This document shows positions 1-12,211 of a stretch of DNA of 64,000 nucleotides, piece by piece (the first letter of the stretch is position 1; every line of letters begins with the position of its first letter). The stretch is from Doryteuthis pealeii (lineage: Eukaryota; Mollusca; Cephalopoda; Myopsida; Loliginidae), in contig CM042147.1 in the NCBI GenBank assembly GCA_023376005.1, forward strand, positions 121,475,421 through 121,539,420, given 5' to 3'. The notes under the pieces are model-generated. The model saw only the letters and a list, made by a program, of their open reading frames with translations. It searched no databases and was not told where the DNA came from. The translations under genes and the position numbers were made by a program.

Positions 1-442
1 GTTCAGAAAGACCAACATATGCCTGAATACTCCATGTCGTTCAACTTAAAACTATTTGCCTGCTACTAAGGTACAACTTATTTTACCCTCTCTAAAATTT
101 CCACTGCTGATTAGACGTTTATACTCTTTCTTTACTCTTTCTTCCTCTATTGGGCTGAACTCAACTCTTTCTTCCTCTACATTTTTGAACTTTTTAAAAA
201 ATAACTTTTTTATTCTGCTGGACATTGAACAGTACATTTTGACTACTGTAATTTATTTGTTTTAATACACATATTACTCATTAAAGTTATGTGTTATTTA
301 TTTTCCTGTCTTTATATATTGACCTTATTGTGTGTTTGTTGTAATTACCAATATATATATATATATATATCCACTCAAGTCAACCATCATAATGGTATCC
401 CATATAAACCAAGAAAAAGGAAAAAGGACATAAGACAAATAG

Positions 443-703
443 AGATTTCAAAACGCTCATAAGGTCATTAATCATCTTAACAACAGCAACCTTGAGCACC
501 TTTTTGATCTCCATCTTTCTAACACACGTGGGCATGCCTACAAAGTCAGAAAACAGCACTGCTCACGTGACTTTCGGAAACATTTTTTCACACTCAGAGT
601 TTCGGAGACATGGAATAAACTGCCTGCGTCTGTTGTAGGCTGCCGAAGCACTGAGTCTTTCAAAGCCTCCATGCTTCCTGTAGTCCGCCAACACTATACC
701 TGA
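443..703 (+). mobile_element. LINE reverse-transcriptase C-terminal fragment (CR1/jockey-like)
   Basis: An open frame of 87 codons ending in TGA at 701-703. It encodes HLFDLHLSNTRGHAYKVRKQ and FFTLRVSETWNKLPASVV, the motif at the extreme C-terminus of many CR1/jockey-type LINE polymerases (family pattern: RGHxxKL, FFxxRVVxxWNxLP). There is no RT catalytic domain upstream; a stop lies at 440-442. It is a 5'-truncated dead copy. Confidence 0.75.
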
Positions 704-883
704 TGCCACTCTCCACATACATATGCACACGCGCGCACACATACATGCATATTACTACTGTAAACTGTTCATGTTCCTGACACTAATACATTATTCTGTG
801 TACTTGACATGAGACTTTGATGAGTTGTGGTGCACCTGAGCACTGTACACAATAGATTTCATTATTATTAAAAGAGTACTATT

Positions 884-1366
884 TTTCTGAATTTTTGAGA
901 TGAGGCTTGATAATTAGTATTATTTGTATTATTTGGACTATTGTCCTCATCCAATTAGACACATAGCTCTGTGGATAAAGGAGTTGGGTTAAGACAGTTC
1001 TAAGTGACAGTTATCTCTAGACTGCAGGTTTAATCCTGGTCAGGGGAATCAGTAACATAGAATAATAATTAACACAGCTTAACACCTGTACCCCAGCTAT
1101 GGTTAGTGGAATGAGAACAGGATACTCCCGTGGACTGAATAAAGGGTTGGGTTCAAAGTTCTGTGATTGCTCTCAATTACGACAAGAAGGTTCCTGATTA
1201 TGATAAGAACGTTCCCGAGTCCGAGATAGTTCCCAAGTCTGAGAAAGTTACCGAGTCCGACAAGAAATACCTGAAGAAGACCGGAGGACACATCAGCTGA
1301 AACGTTGTACAGATAACAATGAAAATGAGGACAATATTCCGAATAATACAAATAATACTAATTTCA
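884..1366 (+). repeat. Family C inverted-repeat element
   Basis: The element starts and ends with inverted versions of an AGTATTATTTG...GGACTATTGTCC segment. Internally it has a tRNA-like part with a GTGGATAAAGG box, a block of roughly 21-nt repeats (GACAAGAAGGTTCC type), then CTGAAGA-stem-GAAACGTTG. Related copies lie at 7070, 25738, 28900, 48600, 54283 and 60697. Confidence 0.7.
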
Positions 1367-1439
1367 AAAGAGGTTTTATGGTGTGTATCAATAAGTTGCT
1401 AATTTAGTGATTGTCTACCTTGCTGAGAGGGACTAGAGT

Positions 1440-2460
1440 CCAAAAGGATTATCTTCCCTTGCTCCCAAGGATTTGCCTTTGCCACTAGGGGGCACTACTG
1501 ACTGAGTATTCAACCTCAGCCTGGGAAGATATCTCTCTCTCTCTCTTTAGTCTGGCATCCACTAAGATGAACTAGACGAGTGAGGTCTCTGTCCATTAAC
1601 ATGGGGGAGGGGCTTGTCCCCACCTTTAAGCTCATACCCATGTGTGTACGTAGCCCTTAAGAGTATTTACGGTTTCGAAGGAGCTCTTATTTTTCCGTGG
1701 TTGTAGGCAAATTGTCGGACAAAGAAGGAACAAACATAAAATTGTTGCAAATTTAATGGTATTTGCTACAGACCTATCTGTGGAGGAATTTCTTGTAGTA
1801 CTGGTGATAACACGGTTTTCTTCTCATCGGTGGAAATGTAGATAAGACGCTTCGTCTCCGTAGTTGCTCTTCCTTTAGTCAGTGTGCAGTAGTACCGGCC
1901 TTTATGCAGTATGCAGATACAATGCCTTAGAAGGAATCTGGTTGTAAAGTTCTGTGATAAGTGGACCCTGTTTTGGGGCTTGGTAATGAGAGCTTGGTGT
2001 CTTATGTCTCTCCTCCAGTACTGCTTTGCGATAAGTAAGCCCTGTTTTTGGGCTAAGTGATGAATGAAATGTAGGTACCGCTGTTTACGTGACTACACTC
2101 AGTGGGTGCTCCGTGATAAGAAGGCCCTAATTTTGGGTTAAGTGAGAGAACGTTTATTTTTACATCTCTCATTGGTAACGGCTCTCTGATAAGTAAAGTT
2201 TTGGTATTTGGCGCCAACATCGTATGTTGGCACTTGCCACCTGGCGGCAGGGGGAGATAATTAGCTAAAGAATTTCCCATACCCTGTATAGACCCTACCA
2301 TGTGGGTCATGCACAAGTAAGTGACTCTTATATTCAGTAAGAACTCTTTCTTACTTCCCAAAGACTTTCATTCTCACTTTTTGTATCTTGTTATATAGGT
2401 CATGTTCCATGTGCACAGACAATAAAGTCTGTATTGTTATATTGTACTTCTCTGTTTGGA
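1440..2460. repeat. LTR-like block with repeated small stem-loops, unassigned
   Basis: No coding region is visible. It begins with an ATTATCTTCCCTTG...CACTAGGGGGC motif that recurs at about 10318 and, in variant form, at 5125. It includes a TGGCGCCA box near 2206 that could be a tRNA primer-binding-like site, and ends with AATAAA-containing sequence (about 2420). Between 1955 and 2210 a GATAAG...CCCTgttttGGG unit repeats three to four times at about 80-90 bp spacing. I do not recognise the family. Confidence 0.4.
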
Positions 2461-3660
2461 TTTTATTATGTATACTAGACAAAATGTGACCCAATGGGTC
2501 ACCCATTCAGCTCTGAGTAGATAATTGGGATTAGGGAAAAGTAAGTATGCAAAGCGAATAAAATTTAAAAAATAATAATAATAAATACGGCTGGACATCA
2601 TTTTGTATGTTAAGCTTTTTAAGAAAGGGAATGTTTGATCTAACTTAAGCTACTTGTTGCTGCTTGTGAAACCTAACATAGAAATACATTTTAAATTCTC
2701 CCGTCTTTCTTTCCCCTTTCCCAGAGAGACTAAGATTATATAATGAGGAGGTAATCAAGAGATACATAGAGGGGAAAAAAGTAAAGTAAGAGATTGGTCA
2801 GTTTTTGACTTAATTGCAAATTATGACTAATTAGAACCAATTAAAACAGAATTTTTTTCAAACATAACTCAATCCTAAAAGTAAGGAATAATTTAGTATA
2901 ATTTTTGTGTCATTAAATTAAATAGGAAAAAGGCCTTAGGGAACCAAAAGTTGATTCGCTCAGATGTAGTAGTCATAATCTTAACGTATTTACCTGAAAG
3001 AAACTTTGGAGTAATGGTTTTAAAAAATGAAAATACTTTCATACACCCTAATAATTTGACTTTTCAAAAAACTAATTTTGAAATCTTAGTACAAAATTAT
3101 CTGTTGGGTAAAGGTTTTCTTAGTAGCGTTGTTATAGTTTTAGGGTTCTTTTGTGCTGGTCATCTGTCAGTAGAAGTGCTGCTATGTTCTTTCAGCCGAG
3201 CAATTAAGAGGCAGTATGTTCTGTTGCTTCAGCGGAGCAATTAAGAGGAAAAGTCTGTGATTCAGCCATCTAGTTAAATGGCCTAGTCTGTTCTGTTAAA
3301 AATTCCTTAGAGCTCTCACCTCTGCTGGTTTTTACTTCCAGGTTCACTTCTTCCGGGTTTGGTGTTAGGGGAGGATAACCTATATTTTTTATAGAGTTAC
3401 TTTCTATACATTAACATTGAGTTGGTCAAAATATCTTGGCTGTGAACCTAGGAAACCACAAAAAAATATTTTCTATTCCATTTCAAAATATAGTGACATC
3501 ATTTATGTCTGAATTTTTCTTTTCCTTTTCTTTGTTTTTTTCTTTGCTATCAATTTAAACAATTTTTAAACATTTATATTTTTCTATTTTTAATTTTTCA
3601 AAAATAACGTCTATGCATGTAGTTTAAAAATTCCCTAAAATTCTTTTTTATTTCAAATAT
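2461..3660. other. Intergenic, no recognisable feature
   Basis: AT-rich sequence with no convincing coding signal, RNA gene or named repeat. The only small structure is a direct repeat of GAGCAATTAAGAGG at about 3198 and 3234. Confidence 0.5.
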
Positions 3661-3833
3661 ATATATATATATATTGTGACGGTTTACTGCTAGGTTTACA
3701 AGAGGGTAGAGGAAAGACTAAGTCGGCTCACTCATGCAATTATAGATCCCTAGTTTTCACTCATTCTTTGTTTCTTTGTTTCTCTCTTTCTCTCATTTTT
3801 CTTTTCTTCATGGCTTATTCAAAGCACTTAACT

Positions 3834-4336
3834 CTTTGCCTACCAAAGTTCCTCCAATGGCCGTGACCTGCAATACTCCACTTTGGCCCTATCTTGGGCT
3901 AGACGGGCGGTCGGAGTGGCCCCCTCCGATCAATCGACTGGTCACGTCAAGCCCTAGCACCTATATGATTTTCACAACCCTATTGCCCTTATGGCAAGCC
4001 ACAACCCCTTTTTATCCTATATGTGCTAGAAGGCGGTGGCTGCAGGTCTACATGTCCTGGGAATGACGTTAAACTCTATCTGATGGTGAGGTTCCAGTTT
4101 TGGAGGTTTGGGGAATGTGGAGCACCCCTTCATCACCATTGCTCCCTGGTCCACTCTGACCCGAAGTGGTAGTACCTGTTAGGGTCCCATCTATGGGTTA
4201 AATAGAAAAATGTGTTAATAAAAAAAATTGTATTATCCATTAAGAATTGATTTATTTCAAAACTTTATTGGCATTAAATGACCCACTGAGGTTGATATGC
4301 CGTAAAACAAACCAAACCAAACCAAAACCAAAACCA
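3834..4336 (+). repeat. Family D element ending in (CAAAC)n
   Basis: Near full-length copy whose sense strand ends in CAAACCAAACCAAACC, like the short tandem-repeat tails of some non-LTR elements. It carries a readable segment [16 protein letters not shown] also open in the copy at 36998-37564, though I recognise no protein family. Other copies: 11620, 16826, 17358, 33900, 36998, 52495. Confidence 0.7.
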
Positions 4337-4742
4337 AATTCCATTCAACTAGTTCCTTTTTGCAACCAGTCTCAGGGTTGGTTCACATACAAAACAAAAG
4401 ATGACGGGGTGTTCACGTAGTGATTTTTCAATGTAAACAAGTGACATGTGCGAGAGCAGCTGCCAGTGGTTTACAGTAGGATTGCAGTGGTGGGAGAGCC
4501 GCTGTGAGCAGTTTAAAGTAGGCAAAGAGTCAAAGGTTGTCTGTTTGAAATTCAGTCGACACAGATTGCCCACGCATTATGTCCACTCATGCACAAGAGG
4601 TAGATGACCCGTGAGTTTTTGATAAGCCAAAATTGAAAGGTTCCTGCAGTTGGTGATTTGACAATCGAGATAACAGACTGACCAGCTTCTGTCTTAAGCT
4701 GGCGGATGAAATGGAAGACACTAGTTGATGAAGGAAGGAATG

Positions 4743-4893
4743 GAAAAGTGAGGAGCTGATGGTAGGTGTGGCGCTCCACCCCAGAAGCTAAAAAACAACC
4801 TCCTTGGTCTAGCGCCAATGAAAAGGGGATAGACTCCCTTGCTGTCTGGCTGATACCGACTTTAAGCCACCCCAACAACTTTACTTACTTTAC
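4743..4893 (+). repeat. Family A tRNA-derived SINE, head missing
   Basis: Contains the family body (GTGAGGAGCTGATGGTAGG through GGGGATAGACTCCC) and the TTTACTTACTT tail. The tRNA-like head is absent. Confidence 0.75.
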
Positions 4894-5767
4894 TAAGTTG
4901 ATAATAGGAATCACTGTTTACAGTTGCACCTTTTTCAAGGAAATCAATAGTGATGAGTCCTTTCATATCTCAGAAGTGGGTTATTCAATAAATAAAGTGA
5001 TTTTTGCCCAAAGAGTTGGCAATAAGAAACACTGTTTACAGTTGCACCTTTTTTCAAAGAAATGTTGATAGAACAGTTCTGGAGAATATTGCATTTGTCG
5101 GCAGAAAATATTGGAAAAACTAGGGATTAATTATCTGCCCTTGGCACCAGGGGGCGAATCAGACAAAATCAGACAAAACCATAGATTGGCGCCCAAATTG
5201 AACCCCCTTCCCTTAATTATAGTGTTGGCCATCTGAGCAGACGTATTATCCAGTCTCTCCCAAAACCAATATGGAACTCAGCAGATAAGTTTGACTGCAA
5301 TGCCATTAGGTTTGCATGTTGTATTTCTTGAATATATAAAAGTGTTTTATAATTTGCTTGAAGCATTGTGTATATATTGGTTTGATGGTTGGTTTTGAAG
5401 GCTATCACAATGCAAGTGTAAAGAAAAAATAATAAGGTAACAATGGTGTTGTTTGTTAACCTGTGATTTATTCTTGATATTTCGAGATAAAATCTTTTTT
5501 TCTGAAGAACACTGGAACTGAAGTAGCTGTCGTCTTGTTATGGCATTTTTAGTTAAATGAAATATATTCTTGAATATATGTTTTTGTCTTTATTTATTTG
5601 TTGAGTCTTCTTCATTCGAATATAATTGCCTACCTATTAATGTGGGAAAATATATGTTGCCCAGCAAAAAAGACCATAAAACTGCATTTCTATGAACTTT
5701 GAGAATCGATGAACCTCATTGAAACTCTGATTTCGACCGGAAGGTCCAGTGGCTTTGGACTAAATTA

Positions 5768-5945
5768 ACATTGTTGATCTCGGGGGCCATCCTCCCAGGC
5801 AACACCTGACCCCTTGATTTAAAGGGGAAGGGCTGGGTTTATTGCCTGGTGCCAGAGGCGCACCCTTGAGGGGAAATGCCAACGCGATAATGTTTGCCTC
5901 TCTTTGGGCCCATGAAAGAGAGTTTGAGAGGCAAACATTATTCCA
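5768..5945. repeat. Chimeric repeat: GC-rich block plus mariner remnant
   Basis: 5768-5890 resembles 15390-15500 (CCTTGATTTAAAGGG, GGGTTTATTGC, AGGCGC). It runs straight into 5908-5945, which matches the mariner transposase coding segment at 23549-23585 (CCCATGAAAGAG...TTGAGAGGCAAACA). Confidence 0.55.
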
Positions 5946-5995
5946 GATCTGATTAGGCGATTTGATTTTAAAAAAATGCAATTGGTCAACAGTTT

Positions 5996-6300
5996 TTAAA
6001 ATCTGTCTTGATTGTAAATTTCCAATTCGAGCAGAAATATTTTTAAAAAAATGTCTTCCATAATTAGAAATCCCATTAATTTTTTAAATATTTCAATTAG
6101 ATCCCCTCTCATTCTTCTTTCTAGTAAAGTAGTTAATCCTAATTTCTCCAATCTCTCCCAGTAACTGTAATCTTTTACTATTTTTATTAGTTTTGTCACC
6201 CTTCATTATATGCCCCTCCAATCTTAATATTACATTCCAATTTCCATGTCAAGATACACGAGCCCAAGCCTGAGTAAAATATTCCAATATTCTATATAAA
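5996..6300 (-). mobile_element. LINE RT fragment (RVTKLI...YSYWERLEKLGLTTL)
   Basis: The minus strand encodes VKDYSYWERLEKLGLTTLLE and RRMRGDLIEIFK, the post-RT motif of CR1/jockey-like LINEs (family pattern LSYEERLKRLGLPTL, RRxRGDLIE). Upstream codons resemble EYWNILLRLG...VYLDMEIG but are interrupted by stops. Confidence 0.7.
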
Positions 6301-6399
6301 TCAATGTTAAAAAAAATCTGTTACAGTTTTTGTTTTGTATTACAGAAGAAAGAGAAATTTGCCATGACAGTAAATTTGCAGTTTAAGGATTATATATAT

Positions 6400-6640
6400 A
6401 TATAAAGATATCTAGCATAATTAGAAATTCTATTATTTATTTTATAAGTTTCATTTAGATCACCTCTCATTCTGATTTTTAGTAAAGTAGTTAATCCTAA
6501 TTTCTCCAATCTCTCCCTGTAACTGTAATCTTTAACTTTTTTTATTAGTTTTGTCACTTTTAATTGTATGCCCTCCCATCTATATATCACACTCCAATTT
6601 CCATGTCTAGATACTGGAGTCCAGGCCTAAGTACAATATT
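6400..6640 (-). mobile_element. Second copy of the LINE RT fragment
   Basis: A diverged direct duplicate of 5996-6240, encoding VKDYSYRERLEKLGLTTLLK and IRMRGDLNETYK. A duplication of the LINE remnant explains the pair better than two independent insertions. Confidence 0.65.
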
Positions 6641-6757
6641 TTATATGTGGTTTTATTAGTATTATTTGGATTATTCGGATTATTGTCCTCATTTTCATTG
6701 TTATCTGTACACTGTGAATAATCCAAATAAAAAATTTATTTTGCTGTGATACAAGTA

Positions 6758-6949
6758 GGGCTCGCCAACTCAGTGAATGAGTAGCACAGGGATCTGTGCG
6801 GTAAAGTGAGGAGCTGATGGTTGGTGTGGCGCTCTACCTCAGATGCTAAAAATAATCTCCTTGCTCTAGCACTAATGAAAAGGGGATAGACTCCCTCGCT
6901 GTCTGACCGATACCGACATTAGGCCGCCCTGACGACTTTACTTACTTTT
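6758..6949 (+). repeat. Family A SINE, truncated head
   Basis: CTCGCCAACTCAGTGAATGA through ACGACTTTACTTACTT. It contains the diagnostic AGCACAGGGATCTGTGCGG and GGGGATAGACTCCCTCGC segments. Confidence 0.75.
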
Positions 6950-7069
6950 ACGAGAGTAGCTTAGGCCTGAGCCTTCTCCCAAATATCTATATTTTCTTTG
7001 TCAAATTGTCCACTCATCCTTGTTTTAAAAAAAACTCTGATCTATAACAATAATCCTTGTTTCTCTGAA

Positions 7070-7508
7070 TGTTTGAGATGAGGCTTGATGATTAGTATTA
7101 TCTGCGTTATTCGCAATTGGACTCATGGTCTAGTGGATAAGGTAGTTAGGTTAAGACAGTTCTAAGTGACAGTTATCTCTGGATTCCGGGTTCAATCCTG
7201 AGTAGCGGCAGTAACATAGAAAAATAATTAACACAACTCCTACCCCAGCTATGGTTAGCGGAATGAGAACAGGATACTCCCATGGACTGAATAAAGGGTT
7301 AAGTTCAAAGTTCCGTGATGGCTCCCGATTACGACAAGAAAGTTCCCGGGTTTCGAAAAGAAGGTTCCCGAGTCCAAAAAGAAGGTTCCCGAGTCCAACA
7401 AGAAATACCTGAAGAAGGCCGGAGGGTACATCGGCCGAAACGTTGTACAAATAACAGTAAAGATGAGGACAACAGTTCGAATAACGCAGATAATACTAAT
7501 AATCCTTA
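7070..7508 (+). repeat. Family C inverted-repeat element
   Basis: Contains the tRNA-like segment (TGGTCTAGTGGATAAGG, GGGTTCAATCC), three tandem units of about 21 nt around GAAGGTTCCCGAGTCC, and the box CTGAAGA-GGCCG-loop-CGGCC-GAAAC. The open frame across it (YDKKVPGFRKEGSRVQKEG) is an accident of the 21-nt period. Confidence 0.75.
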
Positions 7509-7795
7509 TGATTCATGTGGCCATTTTAGGGCTGTAGTTGAAAGCAGTTTTACAGTGGAGATTCCTTGTGGCCTAAAGTTTGATCCTTTCTTGAAGTAGA
7601 AAGTTGTAATATCAGTTTTAATCCTTGTCAGCTGATCCGTGTTAAAGAATTTTATAATCCTTGTCTGTAAAATCAAAATTATTCAAATCGAGACTCATCT
7701 AAAAAATACATATAAATAATATCTTTATGATACCCTATTTTTCCGACAGCTATATCTTTTTTAACATTTTATTCAATATTACTAATATTAAATTA

Positions 7796-7798
<3 letters not shown>

Positions 7799-7838
<40 letters not shown>

Positions 7839-7878
7839 CAGAAAAATTACAGAAACACGCACAACCTATGTATATATA

Positions 7879-7927
<49 letters not shown>
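7799..7927. repeat. (AT)n microsatellite pair
   Basis: Two (AT)n tracts, 7799-7839 and 7869-7927, with a short spacer. The following 7930-7990 carries a CTGAAGA-stem-GAAACACGTGTTG box reminiscent of family C, but with a poor third stem. Confidence 0.9.
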
Positions 7928-7931
<4 letters not shown>

Positions 7932-8087
7932 TGATCAAAGCCTGAAGAAGATACCAGAATATCTGAAACACGTGTTGCGTATGTGAAATAAAAAGAATAA
8001 AACATTTTTTCTGAGAACGATACATTTTGTGGACCTTCTTCTTTTTTTATAAAATATTACATTTTCTCCCGTTGGAACCAGAACAAC

Positions 8088-8118
<31 letters not shown>

Positions 8119-8739
8119 TGGGTCGGAGAGGAAAGTAAAAATAAGTTTACAAAACAAAAACCTTAATACTGCAAAAAACGAAAGACGTTACAATATTCAC
8201 CAACGTGGGCATTTCGCGCCATATATATGTTGGTCATGTTCCATGTATATCTTTTGTCAATAAATGTAGCGAATTTTTGAGATGTTGGCAACAAGGCGAA
8301 AACAATTTAAACGGAAGGGGATGGGTGTTAAGAAATGTGACGGTTGGAATTCAAAAGACTTTTATTAAAGGAATTTTTTACGATTAAATGTTTTTATTAT
8401 TTAAATTTTATTTTTAAGTTCTGTGATTCATAAATGATTAGATATTTACTGTAATTATTTTTATATATAAAGTGAAAAAGTTATGAGCGGAATATGTTAA
8501 TATTTTAGAAAAGGAGTTTTTATATATTTTTATTTTACGATTAATTATTTTTAAATTTCTTCTTTAACAGCATTGTGTGATGTTTTCATTCCACCTTTTC
8601 TTACTCATATATATATATATATACACACACACACAAAAATCATTCCAACACAGGTTTTGATTTGGTTATAAGATACTATTGTTACCTGAGGTGATAAAAT
8701 TATGTAACATTATAAAAACAGTTATCATCGTTATCAACA

Positions 8740-9195
8740 GGTCATGCTTACAGCACAGATTCCTATGACTCTCTCTCACCAAGTGTACGTATTGGTCATC
8801 ACCCTTGGCAACTCCTCCATCCAGCATCCAGAATCCGCACAGAGCTGATTGAAGTAGATTTTTCCTGGTCGGCCTGCACAAGTGTCCATGTGTTAGTGAC
8901 ACAGGAAAACATCACAAGTTTGTCCTTGCTTCTCCAGCTGTGTCCAGCGTGACATTGGCTTACTTGGATGGTCTGTGTGATAGGAGGCAAGTGGCTGTAC
9001 AGCTGTTTTCTTGTCAGGTGCTGCTTCCAAGATTTCTTCAAGACAGCACGCAGCACCCTTGTGTAGTTCCCATCTAACTTTTTCTCCAAGCATTCCATTA
9101 GAGTCTAAGTGGTGCAGCCATACAATAACATTAGCACAGCTACATCTTGAAATAATTCTCGCTTTATCTTATGAGAAAACAGTTATACCATATTG
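8740..9195 (-). mobile_element. LINE ORF2 C-terminal fragment (LEKKLDGNYTRVLRAVL)
   Basis: The minus strand reads LEKKLDGNYTRVLRAVLKKS, WKQHLTRKQLYSHLPPIT, then frameshifted HAGHSWRSKDKL. This is a very widespread LINE polymerase C-terminal motif in invertebrates. Stops and frame changes make it dead. Confidence 0.75.
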
Positions 9196-9215
9196 GTATT
9201 ACTACCAAAACCAAT

Positions 9216-9469
9216 GTAAGTAAGTAAAATCGTCAAGGTGGCCTAATGTCGGTATCAGCCAGTCAGCGAGGGAGTCTATCCCCTTTTCACTAGTGCTAGA
9301 CCAAGGAGATTGTTTTTGTGTCTGAGGTGGAGTGCCACACTTACCATCAGCTCTTTACTTTACCGCACAGATCCCTGTGCTACTCATACGCTGAGTTGGC
9401 GAGGGCCGGTATCGAACTAGGAACCTTGTGGTTTCTAGCTGAACGCCCAACTGACTGAGCTAAACCAGC
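9216..9469 (-). repeat. Family A tRNA-derived SINE, full length
   Basis: On the minus strand there is a tRNA-like head with an A-box-like TTAGCTCAGT and B-box-like GTTCGATACC, then the family body and a TTTACTTACTTAC tail on the left. It is not a functional tRNA: the cloverleaf is degenerate and the SINE body follows directly. Confidence 0.8.
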
Positions 9470-9539
9470 ACTAATGAACCAAATCACTTTTTTTTTCTTT
9501 TTATGACACTATGGTTAAGTGAGAAAAATGTAAAAATAG

Positions 9540-10235
9540 AATGTGTTAAGCCCAGGCATACGTATATGGGTGGGTGGTTGTCCTTTAAGGACACAAAGAA
9601 TTAGGCATTAAAGTTTAAGAGAATTGAACGGCCACCATGAAGTTAAGCTAATAAGAGATTATATCTTTAGGTATCTATGTTTTATGACAAAATCTCTTTT
9701 GAGGGAGTTAATGGTCTGAAAGGTAGAGACAGTGAGCCTGAAAATAAAGTAATGGCTAGAGCTTTAAAGAGAGATCACAGACAAAAAGTCTGAGAAGAAA
9801 TTAAGTGCTGAGGATCTGGGTGGTCGAATCCGTGGAGTTGTGTAGGGGTATAAATTATATACATTCAGCCGATCAAGCCCTTAGGCAGTTAGTTTCAGAC
9901 CGGCATTTGGGGTGATGGTGTCGTCTCAGTAGCAGCAGAGATAGAAAATAGCCAGGGACCCATATCAGTGAAGCCAGTAATCAAATTAGAGTTAATACAA
10001 CTTTCTTGCCAGCTGACAATATAGGCCTAAGTGTCCTCTGCTCCACAAACTGCACAAAGTGTCACAACTTCCTCTTCCATTTGTGTCCTGTCATCAAACT
10101 TTGTGTTGTATTTTTTTTATCCTTGTGAACCTGTCTCTGACCCGTGCCCTTAGAATCAGCCAGCACAGAATATTACAACATTGGGGTCAGAGACATTGTG
10201 CAACGAAGGTGCTAAAGAGCAGACTGGGTATTATC
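9540..10235 (+). mobile_element. LTR-like fragment, homologous to 13700-14375
   Basis: Both copies share an initial GGGTGGGTGG region, a TATAAATTATA or TAAATACAA core, and an end of TCCTTGTGA..CCTGT....TGAC.CGTGCC..AGAAT...GCCAGCACA followed by TTGGGGTC. The TTGGGGTC after a TTACAACA-like end looks like an LTR edge plus primer-binding site. No gag or pol is present. Confidence 0.45.
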
Positions 10236-10309
10236 ACATTTTTTAACCTCTTGAGGGTTGGGATTTTCAAGAATTTTGCTGATAACAAGTCCAAAAGGCA
10301 AATGGTGCT

Positions 10310-10870
10310 GCTGTAGGGAATTATCTTCCCTTTGCCTGGAAGAGTTATCTTCTCGCTGTGTTGCCGTTTCTTCCCACTAGGGGACCTCTGGTATATAAGC
10401 GTCTGATTCAAATGCTTCTCTCTCTCTTTCCTTACTGCCTCTGAACGAGCCCATGGGTTAGACTTATGTCTACCCCCTTCTCGGTGGGCCTCTGCCCCCC
10501 CCCACACACATTACTGTAAGTCTTTTATACAGCATGGACTATCCTTTAGTTCCATGTCTGTAACATTTACATTTTATGTACATTTAGGTATCTCGTTTAT
10601 ACCTAAATATTGTATCTTGTATTTACCATTCATGAATGTGTCCTTATATCTTATTGTATCTTTTATCTCTACTCTTGTATATGTATTTAAATGTTCTATT
10701 TTCCTGTACTTTATGTATCTTATCATTACCATGTGCTGTACACCTATTAAATGTTTTGTCTCACCATGTGTCGGAGTTTGTTGTTTCAACTAGTTATGAC
10801 TTTGTTATAACTTTGAATCTTACAGTGCCATCTATCCTAAAAATTTGGAACTACAGTACATAGAAAATAT
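10310..10870 (+). repeat. LTR-like block, unassigned
   Basis: Starts TGTAGGGAATTATCTTCCC, contains a TATA-like GGTATATAAGCG and later ATTAAA before TTTGTCTCACCATGTG. The opening motif is shared with 1450 and 5125. No coding capacity. Confidence 0.4.
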
Positions 10871-11619
10871 TGTTAGAATTGCTGGGATGAATAGGATTAG
10901 GTGTATGTGTTTGACATAGAAAACAGGCAGGCAGGTGTGTGCATTAACAAGTCATCTAGGCCCATGCGCACATGCCTGTTTAGTTGTCATCCATCCTCAA
11001 GAGGTTAATAGTTGAGAAAACTGTTTCAGTTTTTTTCTTCTTCTCTCACACCTAAACATTTTTTATTTAAGTAACTTGATATTTTGTTGTTGTTGTCGGA
11101 AGAAAATCCATAGGACAAAAGGAACCTCTTTTCAAATGCAAATTAAGAGTTGATAAAAGAAATGAAAAGAATCAACTATTCAAAGAGGCTTTTAAATACA
11201 ATTACATTGTGTCTTCTGGACACATTGTATAACTTGCAAATATTAAGTGTTCTACAGTCCAGCTCATTAAGCATGCTCTTATTTTTTTATTTTGTTTTTG
11301 TAACACGTTTTCCAACTGGATTCTGTTCAAATGACACCAGTAATCACTTTCGTTTCTGCAAACTTCTCTACTAACTGAGCTCATTCCTCTCCCTTCTTCC
11401 TTGTTCACCCAAAACACAATAGTAGTCATCGAATTTCACTTCTCTCGCTGACACTTGCTTTGTTGCTCACTGACCGTATCAGCCACTGTCCGTTTTTATC
11501 ATCGCTCGGCCACCCCTTATGCAAATTCTGTCTCGCCCCATCTGGGTGTCTGGTGCGAGGCACAAGCGATTTTTTTCTGTTTATGTTGGGGGGTGGGGGG
11601 TGGCCATGCTCATTACAGT

Positions 11620-11860
11620 TTTACGGCATATCAACCTCAGTGGGTCATTTAATGCTGACAAAGTTTTGAAATAAATTCATTCTTAATGGATACTCAATTT
11701 TTTTTTTATAAACACATTTTTCTATTTAACCCATAGATGGGACCCTAACAGGTACTTCCACTCCAAGTCAGAGTGGACCAGGGAGCAATGGTGATAAAGG
11801 GGCGCTCAACATTCCGCAGACCTGGAACCTCAACATCAGATAGAGTTTATCTTTTCGGGG
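11620..11860 (-). repeat. Family D fragment
   Basis: ACGGCATATCAACCTCAGTG through the TTAACCCATAGATGGGACC and CAGAGTGGACCAGGGAGC motifs of family D, truncated where the inverted-repeat element at 11861 begins. Similar sequence resumes at about 12222-12380. Confidence 0.7.
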
Positions 11861-12211
11861 CTGAACTTGCACAAAGGTGTCAAAATTAGGGTGACCCAGA
11901 AAAAACAGAACCCAAATTATTTATTTTCTCATTAAACTAACCTTAAACCCCAACCCCAACTCTAACCCTAAACCCCCTAGTTAAAATTAAGTTTTATTAC
12001 AAAATTTGTGGGTTCTGTTTTTTTTCTGGGTCACTGGTATACAGGGTGACCCAGAAAAAACAGAACCCAAATTATTTATTCATTTTCCCATTAAACTAAC
12101 CCTAAACCCCAACCCCAGACCCCCATAATTAAAATTAACAGTTTTATTACAAAATTAGTGGGTTCTGTTTTTTCTGGGTCCCCTAATTTTGATACCTTTG
12201 TGCAAGTTCAG
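11861..12211. repeat. Nested inverted-repeat (MITE-like) element
   Basis: Outer arms CTGAACTTGCACAAAGGTGT... at 11861 and its complement ending at 12211. Inside, two tandem units are each bounded by GGGTGACCCAGAAAAAACAG and its complement, with interiors rich in CTAAACCCCAACCCC. No coding. Related sequence at 13345-14424. Confidence 0.75.

Noticed and set aside
2053..2361. 102-codon open frame on the minus strand
   Set aside because: No recognisable domain, and it crosses repeated stem-loop units and the TGGCGCCA box.
7315..7599. Protein with GSRVQKEGSRVQ repeats and [17 protein letters not shown]
   Set aside because: It recurs in several family C copies, but frames and stops differ between them; it is explained by the 21-nt tandem repeat.
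7930..7990. Functional hammerhead ribozyme
   Set aside because: CTGAAGA, a 5-bp stem II and GAAAC are present, but the cleavage-site base would be G and stem I does not pair.
7727..8025. Open frames of Tyr-Ile repeats
   Set aside because: Translation of (AT)n microsatellites.
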